Shown here piece by piece: positions 33,546 through 41,372 of a DNA stretch of 64,000 bases (positions within the stretch are counted from its first letter, which is position 1; each line of letters starts with the position of its first letter). The DNA comes from UBA7378 sp049611805 (GTDB taxonomy: Bacteria; Pseudomonadota; Alphaproteobacteria; RS24): assembly GCA_049611805.1 (NCBI GenBank), contig JBMZAX010000007.1:1-64000 (forward strand). The letters are read 5' to 3'. A program made the translations under genes and the position numbers. The notes below the pieces were generated by a model, which was not told the origin of the DNA, made no database searches, and worked only from the letters and a program-made list of their open reading frames with translations.

Positions 33546-35018
33546 TTAAACAAAATTATATTCACTCGGATTGACCCTTTTTGTGCGGCGCTTGTATTCC
33601 AGCCAAGGCCCGGGCCAGTTATTGGTGTTCACGCCCTGCTTGGTAACGTACCAAGATGTGCAACCGCCTTTTGTCCACACCGTTTCGGCGCTTCGTTCCT
33701 GCATTTCGGAGCGCCATTTTGACAGTGTTTCGGATTTGAGATCGAGATAGCCGTAACCGCCATCTTGAAGTTTTTTAATCGCGTCGAGGATATATCTATA
33801 TTGGCACTCGTTCGAATAGGGTACAGAACCAGCGCCATGATTGGTGTTGGGGCCGTACATGATGAACATGTTTGGAAACCCTGAAACGGTGGTGCCAAGA
33901 TAGGCTTCCGGTGTGCCGTTCCAAACGTCGCTTAACTCGCGATTTTCAAGGCCATATATTTTCATCGGCGCAACAAAATCTAGCGGCTTAAACCCGGTGC
34001 CCCAAATAATAACATCGGCTTGTCTTGCGACGCCGTCTGCATCAATTAGAGCGTTTTTGGTGACGCTTGGCGCGGGACCATGGATGAGTTCGACATTTTC
34101 CCGCTTTAAGGTTGGATACCAGTCATTGGAAAATAACGCGCGCTTGCAGCCGATTTGATAGTCGGGTGTTGCTTTTGCCAGCAAATCCGGATTGTCGCCC
34201 AGTTCCTTGCGACGGTATGCGTTTGAGAGGGTTTGCATGGGTTTGAGTAGCCAATGGCGTGTCGTGAACCCATAAGTCAAAACCTCAAAGACCGAAAAGA
34301 AAAAGCGGCGGCTAAAGGAAACGCGAAGGGGCAGCAAGTTAAAAAGCCGTTTTTCCCAATTGGCGTATACCCGATCGAATTTGTGCAAGATCCAGGGCGC
34401 AGATCGCTGATAAATATCGATATGGGCTGCCTGTTTTGCAATTTCCGGAACAAATTGAATGGCGCTGGCCCCGGTTCCAACAACCGCGACGCGCTTTCCG
34501 CTTAAGTCGCAGGAATGGTCCCAGTTTGCCGAATGAAAGCTTGTGCCCTTGAATTGGTCGACGCCTTCAAGTGCGGGGATAGAGGGGTTCGACAACTGCC
34601 CGCATGCGGAGATTAAAATATTGAAGTCTTGCGTTTTGCCGTCGCTGCTTGCAACGCGCCATTTTTTTTTCGATGCATCAAAATGGGCGCTTTCAACTGC
34701 CGTGTTGCATTTGACATAATCGCGCAGGCCAAAATCATCCACCAAAGTATTCAGATATTTCTCGATATCCGATTGGGGTGCATAACGCCGTGACCACTCA
34801 GTTCCTGGTGCGAAGGAATACGAATAGAGGTGAGAGGGGACATCGCACGCCGCGCCGGGGTAAGTGTTTGCCTGCCACACGCCGCCTATGCCTTCGTCTC
34901 GTTCAAATATTGTTAGATCCGTAAAGCCTGCTTTAAGCAATCGGATAGCAGCGCCGACACCGCCAAATCCGCCACCTATTATTGCCACAGATATATTTTG
35001 GGCTGAGAGCTTGCCCAT
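33546..35018 (-). CDS. Flavin-containing Baeyer-Villiger-type monooxygenase (island copy)
   Basis: FAD/NADPH enzyme predicted to insert oxygen next to a ketone. The 490-residue protein has the FAD Rossmann motif IIGGGFGG (about 13-20), the GIGGVWQANTYPGAACDVPSH block, the Baeyer-Villiger fingerprint FKGTSFHSANW (about 156-166) and the NADPH motif VVGTGASAIQ (about 179-188). GGAGGG precedes ATG 35018. It appears intact. It is cargo of the tRNA-Pro(TGG) element and lies downstream of the TetR gene on the same strand. A second enzyme of the same family is encoded at 39452-40906. A hydroxylating flavin monooxygenase is the alternative reading. Confidence 0.88.
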   Translation of the reverse strand: MGKLSAQNISVAIIGGGFGGVGAAIRLLKAGFTDLTIFERDEGIGGVWQANTYPGAACDVPSHLYSYSFAPGTEWSRRYAPQSDIEKYLNTLVDDFGLRDYVKCNTAVESAHFDASKKKWRVASSDGKTQDFNILISACGQLSNPSIPALEGVDQFKGTSFHSANWDHSCDLSGKRVAVVGTGASAIQFVPEIAKQAAHIDIYQRSAPWILHKFDRVYANWEKRLFNLLPLRVSFSRRFFFSVFEVLTYGFTTRHWLLKPMQTLSNAYRRKELGDNPDLLAKATPDYQIGCKRALFSNDWYPTLKRENVELIHGPAPSVTKNALIDADGVARQADVIIWGTGFKPLDFVAPMKIYGLENRELSDVWNGTPEAYLGTTVSGFPNMFIMYGPNTNHGAGSVPYSNECQYRYILDAIKKLQDGGYGYLDLKSETLSKWRSEMQERSAETVWTKGGCTSWYVTKQGVNTNNWPGPWLEYKRRTKRVNPSEYNFV

Positions 35019-35067
35019 GTTCCCTCCGCGAAGTTTTGAGAAAGGGGACTTCCCTAATGCCACAGAA

Positions 35068-35094
35068 ACTATACGAGACGGTGCGTATTGTCCA
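35068..35094 (-). promoter_or_regulatory. Candidate promoter of the island monooxygenase
   Basis: On the minus strand, TGGACA (35089-35094) and TATAGT (35068-35073) are separated by 15 bases, 50 bases before the monooxygenase start. It would allow expression apart from the TetR gene. Confidence 0.4.
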
Positions 35095-35114
35095 CGCGAA
35101 AGTTTTGAAAGTGT

Positions 35115-35702
35115 TTAGTCGGTAGTTGTTTTGAAGTATTGACTGACAAGCGATTTAATATATTTGGTATCAACGGTTTCAAACCGAATAAGAACCTTGT
35201 ACCAAACCGCGCCGTAAAGCTTGTCAATCGCGATATCAACATCCAATTGATTAGGAAATTCTCCCGCGCGCTGTGCTTCTAAAAACGCATGTTTGATAAG
35301 ATTAATTCGCGGCAGATATACCGCCTCGGCCATGCGCTCATATAGTTCAGGATTGCGATGCGCTTCAGCAAGAATGCAAATGGCGGCCTGGCGACAATCG
35401 GTGCGACCGATTTGTTGGCCGAAAGCCAATAGGGAATTTCCCAAATAGGTTGGCAGCGCGATTTTGCCATCATAAGCCGGCATTGGCGGTAAAAGCCGAT
35501 CGCGCCAAACTTCTAATACGAGTTCGGCGCGCGACGGCCACCACCGATAGATTGTTTGCTTACCGACGCCGGCCATTTCGGCGACTTTTTCAATTGAGAA
35601 ATCAACATAGCCGTTGGAGCCTAGCAAGTGCATCGTAGCTTCGAGGATGGCCTGATGCGATTTAGCATTTCGTCGCTTTTTCACTAAATTTGTGTCTTTC
35701 AC
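35115..35702 (-). CDS. TetR-family regulator (island copy)
   Basis: A 195-residue repressor. The N-terminal helix-turn-helix reads AILEATMHLLGSNGYVDFSIEKVAEMAGVGKQTIYRWWPSR; the C-terminal part would bind a ligand. The GTG at 35702 lies 9 bases after GGAGA on the minus strand; an earlier GTG at 35768 falls inside a palindrome and is less likely. The protein probably controls itself and the monooxygenase that follows about 96 bp downstream. Confidence 0.85.
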   Translation of the reverse strand: MKDTNLVKKRRNAKSHQAILEATMHLLGSNGYVDFSIEKVAEMAGVGKQTIYRWWPSRAELVLEVWRDRLLPPMPAYDGKIALPTYLGNSLLAFGQQIGRTDCRQAAICILAEAHRNPELYERMAEAVYLPRINLIKHAFLEAQRAGEFPNQLDVDIAIDKLYGAVWYKVLIRFETVDTKYIKSLVSQYFKTTTD

Positions 35703-35753
35703 TGAGCAATATCTCCACGCAAGGTTAGATGGAATATCGTTGGGTGTTGCCTT

Positions 35754-35769
35754 GGTGTCAAATGACACC
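35754..35769. promoter_or_regulatory. Perfect palindrome upstream of the island TetR gene
   Basis: GGTGTCA, two A residues, TGACACC: a perfect 7-bp inverted repeat of 16 bp, about 52 bases upstream of the TetR GTG start. Position and symmetry fit an autoregulatory TetR operator. Confidence 0.6.
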
Positions 35770-35973
35770 GCGGCAAGGAAAGTGGAGGAAGGCTTTTAAA
35801 AATCAATATTCTACCCAGCGCTGCTGGAATTACGGAGCGCTGACGCTAAGAAAGAATTTGCGAACACAATGGTTGAAGTGTTTAACGACAAGCGTTATGT
35901 GCCGCGCGACGACCAAGGACGAGGCAGACGGCAAAGGAAGCGACGGCAAAGCCGGGATGGGCGATAAAAAATA

Positions 35974-36000
35974 ATTGGCGTAACGATTGGCGTAACCAAC
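35974..36000. repeat. Arm-site-like decamers near the right end of the element
   Basis: ATTGGCGTAA, two bases, ATTGGCGTAA, then CCAAC: the same 27-base layout as 33191-33217, differing at only a few positions. Confidence 0.7.
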
Positions 36001-36043
36001 GCGCAAGTTATTGTTGTTAAATAATAAAAACAGTATAGAGTAG

Positions 36044-36057
36044 TGCTGCCCCGACCA
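36044..36057 (+). repeat. Right attachment-site repeat
   Basis: TGCTGCCCCGACCA, exact copy of the tRNA-Pro(TGG) 3' end, not part of any tRNA here. Confidence 0.78.
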
Positions 36058-36091
36058 AAGCATCCATTTTAATGATATCTCAGGAATAAAC

Positions 36092-37360
36092 ATGGCGGGC
36101 TTGCGCGGCGTGTCGGCGGGGCATAGTCTGGCTTTTGTGGTGTTGAGAAAAATCCCTTTTTTAACTCTTTCGGCAGGTTTGGCGCTGGCTGTTGCCGCAT
36201 GTGACATGCCGATCAACCAAATGAGCCGGATGAACCATGATGATTTTCTGGTGCTGGACAGTCATCTGGACACGCCGCTTGTTCTGGACAGGGCCGGTTT
36301 CGACATTACCCGTCGCCATGATTGGCAGCGTGATTATGCGCAAGTTGATTTGCCGCGTATGCGCGAGGGCGGGCTGGATGGCGGCTTTTGGGTAATTTAC
36401 ACCGCCCAGGGCCCGCTGACAAAACGCGGCTATGCCAAAGCCTTGGCACATGCGCGCCACCGCAATCGGGTGATTGACGAAATGCTGCGCGCGCAGGGCG
36501 CCGATTTCGAACTGGCCGTGCGCGCGGCCGATGCCCCACGCATTGCCGAAGCCGGAAAACGCGTTGTCTATAAAAGCATCGAAAACGCCTATCCGCTCGG
36601 CGAGAATATTGACTTGCTGGATGAGTTTTACGCCGCCGGTGTGCGCATGGTGGGGCTGGTACATTCGACAAACAATCAATTCGCCGACAGCGCGACCGAT
36701 TTGAAGGGGCAAAAATGGGGTGGCCTGTCGCCGCTTGGGCGCCGGCTTATCCGTCGCGCCAACAGGCTGGGCATGATTGTTGATATGTCTCATGCGCATG
36801 ATGAGGCGCTGGCGCAGGCGATCGAGATATCCGCGACGCCGATAATCCTGTCGCATTCCGGCGCGGCTTTCCTTCACAAGCATCCGCGCAATGTGCCCGA
36901 TGCGCTGTTGAAAAAATTGGCGCAATCGGGCGGCGTGATACAGATAAATTCGCTCTCGGCCTATTTGCGCGACTCCAGAGCGGACCCGAACCGCTTGCCG
37001 GAATTTTTGGCCATTTACCGCAAATATCAAAATGCGCCGGGCGGCATGCGTGAAAATCATGTGGCTTTTATTGCCGAACGGCGCGCGCTTGATGAGAAAT
37101 ACCCGCCCGACTATGCCGAATTTTCGGATGTGATGGCGCATGTTTTTCACACGCTTGAGGTGATGGGCCCCGACCATGTCGGCATCGGCCTCGATTGGGA
37201 TGGCGGCGGCGGGGTCAACGGCCTGCAAGATGTTTCAAATTTGCCCAAAATCACCGCCGCGCTCAGAGAAAAATCGGTTTCCGCCGACACGATTGGAAAG
37301 ATTTGGAGCGGCAATATGCTGCGTCTTTTGCGGCAGGCGGAAGACGCGCGGGTTCAATAA
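36092..37360 (+). CDS. Membrane dipeptidase-family lipoprotein (peptidase M19)
   Basis: Zinc-dependent dipeptidase-like enzyme predicted to be membrane-anchored. The 422-residue precursor has a hydrophobic N-terminus ending in a lipobox (AVAAC, Cys about 37). The M19 metal site is visible as DSHLDTP (His58, Asp60), VYKSIENAYPLG (bridging Glu), HSTNNQF, and SHSGAAFLHKHPRNVPD. The C-terminus has HVGIGLDWDGGGG and ENMLRLL-type sequence (SGNMLRLLR). Substrate may be dipeptides or other amides. It starts just outside the tRNA-Pro element. Confidence 0.9.
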   Translation: MAGLRGVSAGHSLAFVVLRKIPFLTLSAGLALAVAACDMPINQMSRMNHDDFLVLDSHLDTPLVLDRAGFDITRRHDWQRDYAQVDLPRMREGGLDGGFWVIYTAQGPLTKRGYAKALAHARHRNRVIDEMLRAQGADFELAVRAADAPRIAEAGKRVVYKSIENAYPLGENIDLLDEFYAAGVRMVGLVHSTNNQFADSATDLKGQKWGGLSPLGRRLIRRANRLGMIVDMSHAHDEALAQAIEISATPIILSHSGAAFLHKHPRNVPDALLKKLAQSGGVIQINSLSAYLRDSRADPNRLPEFLAIYRKYQNAPGGMRENHVAFIAERRALDEKYPPDYAEFSDVMAHVFHTLEVMGPDHVGIGLDWDGGGGVNGLQDVSNLPKITAALREKSVSADTIGKIWSGNMLRLLRQAEDARVQ

Positions 37361-37479
37361 AACAAGACGCCCAAAGCGGCCTGCCGCCCGGTTGACCGTA
37401 TCACTCAAACGGGGCAATGAAGATTTTCATGCCCAAACCCGATTATGCGTTAGACTTGCAGTCAATTCAGGGAGGCAGG

Positions 37480-38457
37480 ATGAAGAACACCATTAAAGCG
37501 ATTGAAATCGAAGCCTTTGGCGGGCCGGAGAACATGCAGCTTGTTGACAAGCCCGTGCCGGTGCCCGGGCCGGGCGAGGTGCGGGTGCGGCTGGCCGCAA
37601 TCGGCGTCAATCTTATCGACACTTATCATCGAACCGGGCTTTATCCTGTGCCGCTGCCGAGCGGCATCGGCGTTGAAGGCGCGGGCGAGGTTGAAGCCGT
37701 GGGCGAGGGGGTCGATTTGCCCGTCGGCACGCGCGTGGCCTTGACCATGGCTTTGGGCGCCTATGCCGAAGCGATTGTTCTGCCCGCCGCCGCGCTCATC
37801 CCCCTGCCGGATTCGGTTGGGTTTGAGCAAGCCGCCGCCGTGCTGTTGAAAGGCATGACGGTGGATTATCTGTTCAATGATACATTTCCTTTAAAGGGCG
37901 GCGAAACAGTGTTGTTTCATGCCGCCGCCGGAGGGGTGGGGCTCATCGCCTGCCAATGGGCGCGCCATATCGGCGTCAATCTTATCGGTACGGCCTCGAC
38001 GGATGAAAAATGCGCGCTGGCCGAAAGCCATGGCGCCAAGAAATGTGTTTTGTCCGGCGCACAGAATTTGGCCGAAACGCTGAAAGCGCTTGCGCCCGAA
38101 GGCGGGTTTCCCGCGGTTTATGACTCCGTCGGCAAAGACACATATCGTCTGGGGTTGGAGGTGTTGGCCCCGCTAGGCACATTTGCCAGTTTCGGCAATG
38201 CGTCGGGCGCGATTGAGGCGGTGTCGCCGCAAGATCTGGCGGCCAATGGCTCGTTGAATTTCACCCGCCCGACCTTGGCAACCTATATGGGCATACCCGG
38301 CTGGTTGCAGCAATCATCGGCCAAGGTTTTGCAACTGGTTGAAGACGGGGTGTTGTCGGTAGAGATTAACCAGCGCTACAGGCTGGATGAGGCCCGGCGC
38401 GTGCATGAAGAATTGGAAGCGCGCGCAACGACCGGATGTTCCATCATCACACCGTGA
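37480..38457 (+). CDS. Quinone oxidoreductase (zeta-crystallin-type MDR)
   Basis: NADPH-dependent reductase of the zinc-independent medium-chain family, 325 residues. It starts KAIEIEAFGGPENMQLVD, has the GroES-like domain with GVNLIDTYHRTGLYPVPLP, and the nucleotide site HAAAGGVGLIACQWA at about 148-162. No zinc cysteine motif is present. ATG 37480 follows GGGAGGCAGG, which decides against the upstream opening at 37417. Function may be quinone or enone reduction. Confidence 0.9.
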   Translation: MKNTIKAIEIEAFGGPENMQLVDKPVPVPGPGEVRVRLAAIGVNLIDTYHRTGLYPVPLPSGIGVEGAGEVEAVGEGVDLPVGTRVALTMALGAYAEAIVLPAAALIPLPDSVGFEQAAAVLLKGMTVDYLFNDTFPLKGGETVLFHAAAGGVGLIACQWARHIGVNLIGTASTDEKCALAESHGAKKCVLSGAQNLAETLKALAPEGGFPAVYDSVGKDTYRLGLEVLAPLGTFASFGNASGAIEAVSPQDLAANGSLNFTRPTLATYMGIPGWLQQSSAKVLQLVEDGVLSVEINQRYRLDEARRVHEELEARATTGCSIITP

Positions 38458-38524
38458 GAGCGGCCGGCAGAGAGTTTTGACTTCCCGCCGACTTTTGTTG
38501 TACCGTTTATCAAGAGGGAGTGCG

Positions 38525-39400
38525 ATGGTCGAGATTTCGAAAGATACCGACAACCACATGGTCATCCTTTCAGATGTGCCTGTTATAGCTTGGCCCAGCA
38601 TATTGTTGTTTTTCGGGTCGCTTGGCGGATTTGCCGCGATTACTTTTTTCGCCGTAACGGGTAGCCTTGACTGGTGGTTTGCTTGCCTGCTGAACGGCCT
38701 GTTTCTGTATTTTCTGTTTTCACCAATGCATGATGCGCTACACGGGTCGGTGTCCTCGATTGTTTGGCTGAACGAGGCCATTGGCCGAATATCTCTGGCG
38801 GCGTTTATTCCGGCCGCGCCGATGGAAATTGCGCGCTGGATTCACCTGAAGCATCATGCCCACACAACCTCCGACATTGATCCGGATAATTTCATGCATC
38901 ATGGTGCATGGTACATTCTGCCCTTCCGGTGGGCCAATTTTGATATTTACTATTTGAAAGCGTTTTTCGAAAGCACGGAGCCGCGCGTTCGACGCAATCG
39001 CGCCACGGTGCTTGTGTATCTGGCTTCTTTCGTTCTGGTTAGCGCATTAATAATTGCCAATGGATATTTGGCCGAATATTTCATTTTATGGTTTTTGCCA
39101 ACGCGCATTGCCGCTGGCTTTGTCGGTTATGTGTTTGTCTTTTTGCCTCATTACCCGGCCCAGATTGCATCAAAGGATGACAAGTTCAAAGCAACGACAA
39201 TGCGACTGGGTTATGAGTGGCTTCTGACACCGCTTATGGTTGCGCAAAACTATCATTTAATTCACCACCTTTACCCGAATGTGCCGTTTCACAGATATCT
39301 AAAAGTCTGGGCGCTGAAACGGGCCGAAATTATGGCCCGAAACCCCGCCATTCAACGGGGGTTTGGTTTGTCACCCATATGGCGGGCCGAGGCAGATTAA
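38525..39400 (+). CDS. Fatty-acid-desaturase/hydroxylase-type diiron membrane protein
   Basis: A 291-residue membrane enzyme with three histidine boxes: HDALHG (about 69-74), HLKHHAHT (about 107-114) and HLIHHLYP (about 248-255), which bind two irons. Four hydrophobic stretches surround them. The pattern fits fatty-acid desaturases and beta-carotene hydroxylases; box spacing cannot tell which. It is convergent with the monooxygenase operon. Start at 38525 (MVEISKD) follows GGGAGTGCG. Confidence 0.85.
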   Translation: MVEISKDTDNHMVILSDVPVIAWPSILLFFGSLGGFAAITFFAVTGSLDWWFACLLNGLFLYFLFSPMHDALHGSVSSIVWLNEAIGRISLAAFIPAAPMEIARWIHLKHHAHTTSDIDPDNFMHHGAWYILPFRWANFDIYYLKAFFESTEPRVRRNRATVLVYLASFVLVSALIIANGYLAEYFILWFLPTRIAAGFVGYVFVFLPHYPAQIASKDDKFKATTMRLGYEWLLTPLMVAQNYHLIHHLYPNVPFHRYLKVWALKRAEIMARNPAIQRGFGLSPIWRAEAD

Positions 39401-39451
39401 TCGACCACCGCAAAAATTTGCCTGAAGGCGCGGGCGGCGGCTTTGCCGGTT

Positions 39452-40906
39452 TTAGCCGGTGGTGAGATATTCGCTGAAATCCGGTTTCTTAAGCTCTTTG
39501 CGGAACCGCGCGCCGGTAAACGGCCACGCCGACGGAATGCCCTTTTCGCCAATATACCAATTGGTGCATCCGCTCACCCAAATTGTATCGGGCATGGCGG
39601 CATAAACCATGTCGTTAAACGCAGTGGTTGCCGAATTTTTCGGATCTATGGTTTTGAAATTGCCGCGCGTTGCCATTTTGATGCAATCGACAATGTAGTC
39701 GATTTGCGTTTCAACAATGCTGATGGCCGAAAAATTACCGATCGGGCTTTGCGGCCCAAGCGTGAAAAAGAAATTCGGAAAGCCCGGCACCGCCACCGTG
39801 CGCAGTGCATAGGGGCCATCTTTCCACGTGTCATCCAGCGAAACGCCTTGGGCATTGGTCATATTCATCGGCCGGAAATAGGCATGGGCGTCATAGCCCG
39901 TCGCCATGACCAATACATCCAGCTCATGCGTGTTGCCGTCTTTGGTGAACACTTTATTGGCTTCGATTTTCTCGATATTGCCGTCGGCGATGGTGACATT
40001 GTCCTGCTGGACGGCATCGTAATAAGTGGTGCTCATAACCAGCCTTTTGCACAAAGGTTCGAAATCGGGGGTCAGGCGCGCGCGCAGAGCCGGATCTTTG
40101 ACGGTTTTCAGATTTTGCCGGCACGCCCAGCCCATTAAATTTCTCTGCCAGCCCGATTGAATGACCGCTTTGGCAAACAGGTTTTCAAAAGCGACGCGGT
40201 AAAAAGCATGCCCAAACCGGGCGAGTGCGGGAAACAGGCGCGTGAGTGTGCGCTCGAAGGTGGTGTATTTTCGGTCGGGCAGGGGGAAAATCCATTGCGG
40301 CGTGCGCAGGAACATCGTCACATCGACATTGTCTTTGGCGAGGCTGGAAATAATCTGTGCCGCGGTTGAGCCGTTTCCGATCAGTCCGACTTTTTTATCC
40401 GTCAAATCGACATCATGGTTCCAGCGCGCCGAATGAAAGGCGTCGCCGGTAAAGCTGTCGAGCCCGTCAATGTCGGGGTAAGTCGGGTGGTAAAGCAGAC
40501 CGCAACAGGCGATGACATAATCATGCACAAGCGTCTCGCCATCGGCCATTTTAATCGTCCACGCTTCGCCGTCATGCTTGCAGCGCACGACCTCCTTATT
40601 GAAGGAAATATATTTGCGAATGTCATATTTGTCGGCGACGGATTGCAAATATTGATGAATTTCCGCGCCTTGCGGCAGGCGCGCGCTCCACGCGCCATTC
40701 GGCTCATTTTGATATGTGTAGTAATGCGACGGCACATCACAGGCAATGCCGGGATATGTGTTAATGCGCCAGGTGCCGCCCAGATCCGCATCTTTTTCAT
40801 AGATGCGGAAATCCGTGAAACCGGCTTTTAAAAGCCGCATGGCGACCAATATGCCGGACATGCCGGCACCGATAATCAGAATTTTTGGACTTCTTGGAGC
40901 TGTCAT
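39452..40906 (-). CDS. Flavin-containing Baeyer-Villiger-type monooxygenase (cluster copy)
   Basis: A 484-residue FAD/NADPH monooxygenase with IIGAGMSG (about 11-18), DLGGTWRINTYPGIACDVPSH, the Baeyer-Villiger fingerprint FTGDAFHSARWNHD (about 152-165) and the NADPH motif LIGNGSTAAQ (about 175-184). Expected to turn a ketone into an ester or lactone. Last gene of the SDR-P450-DUF3237 operon; its start overlaps the DUF3237 stop by one base (TAATG). The family also includes phenylacetone and cyclohexanone-type enzymes and hydroxylating relatives. Confidence 0.9.
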   Translation of the reverse strand: MTAPRSPKILIIGAGMSGILVAMRLLKAGFTDFRIYEKDADLGGTWRINTYPGIACDVPSHYYTYQNEPNGAWSARLPQGAEIHQYLQSVADKYDIRKYISFNKEVVRCKHDGEAWTIKMADGETLVHDYVIACCGLLYHPTYPDIDGLDSFTGDAFHSARWNHDVDLTDKKVGLIGNGSTAAQIISSLAKDNVDVTMFLRTPQWIFPLPDRKYTTFERTLTRLFPALARFGHAFYRVAFENLFAKAVIQSGWQRNLMGWACRQNLKTVKDPALRARLTPDFEPLCKRLVMSTTYYDAVQQDNVTIADGNIEKIEANKVFTKDGNTHELDVLVMATGYDAHAYFRPMNMTNAQGVSLDDTWKDGPYALRTVAVPGFPNFFFTLGPQSPIGNFSAISIVETQIDYIVDCIKMATRGNFKTIDPKNSATTAFNDMVYAAMPDTIWVSGCTNWYIGEKGIPSAWPFTGARFRKELKKPDFSEYLTTG

Positions 40907-41361
40907 TACAGCACCTCGAAAATATCATAAACGGCGGTGCCGCCGCCAAATTTGCGCATTCTGCCGACCGTAACGATATCGTTCAGCCACGCATATTTTT
41001 CAGATTGCGTTTCGAAATAGGGTGTGGCGCGGAAATACATGTCATTGCCGTCAATTTCCTCGCCTTTTTCCATCGCCTCGGCAATATGCGGCTCCATGCG
41101 CAACACGCCATTGTAGAAACAGTGAATGGCCGAACCGTCATCGCCGTGAAACAAAAGCCGGACGTCGAGCTTCCAATTGCCGTTTGGTTGCAGGCGAATC
41201 CAGTCACCGCCTGGGCCGACAAGTTTGGCGTTAAAGCGCGGGCTTTCTATCCATGCGTCGTCAACATTGAAGACCATCAGATTTTCCAACGCCATATTGG
41301 GTTCGGGAATAGCGCCGCGCATGGTGCACAGCCATTTTGTTTCGAGTTTCAAATCTTCCAT
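40906..41361 (-). CDS. DUF3237 family protein
   Basis: A 151-residue protein with the DUF3237 pattern: VGPGGDWIRLQPNGNWKLDVRLLFHGDDG in the middle and YFRATPYFETQSEKYAWLNDIVTVGR near the end, finishing AVYDIFEVL. The fold is a beta barrel with no established activity; members recur beside catabolic oxidoreductases. Here it sits between P450 and the Baeyer-Villiger enzyme with a 1-bp overlap and an 11-bp gap, so it is probably part of the pathway, perhaps a lipocalin-like binding or isomerising protein. Confidence 0.82.
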   Translation of the reverse strand: MEDLKLETKWLCTMRGAIPEPNMALENLMVFNVDDAWIESPRFNAKLVGPGGDWIRLQPNGNWKLDVRLLFHGDDGSAIHCFYNGVLRMEPHIAEAMEKGEEIDGNDMYFRATPYFETQSEKYAWLNDIVTVGRMRKFGGGTAVYDIFEVL

Positions 41362-41372
41362 GGGTCACTCCC

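Larger units (their letters stand above)
33034..36057. mobile_element. 3-kb integrated element at tRNA-Pro(TGG) carrying a monooxygenase and a regulator
   Basis: Fourteen bases at the tRNA 3' end (33034-33047) are repeated at 36044-36057. Inside are, from left to right, a dead tyrosine integrase (minus strand), a Baeyer-Villiger-type monooxygenase, a TetR regulator and a gene-poor stretch. Decamers ATTGGCGTAA sit near both ends, in the places where integrase arm sites would be. The interior is less GC-rich than the surroundings. The element looks immobile because its own integrase is broken. Confidence 0.8.
35770..36091. other. Gene-poor right part of the element
   Basis: No recognisable gene from the TetR operator to the dipeptidase. 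One plus-strand frame is open for 55 codons (35800-35967; it contains KKEFANTMVEVFNDKRYVPR) but lacks a good start and I recognise no family; it may be the end of a lost gene. Then come the paired decamers (35974-36000), an AT-rich stretch and the right attachment repeat. Confidence 0.5.

Noticed and set aside
35729..35974. 81-codon plus frame at the right end of the element
   Set aside because: It runs antisense through the TetR operator and start region and has no recognisable content; the other 55-codon frame there is equally unidentifiable.
39443..40138. 231-codon plus frame over the Baeyer-Villiger gene
   Set aside because: Shadow frame with biased composition; the minus strand has the FAD and NADPH motifs.
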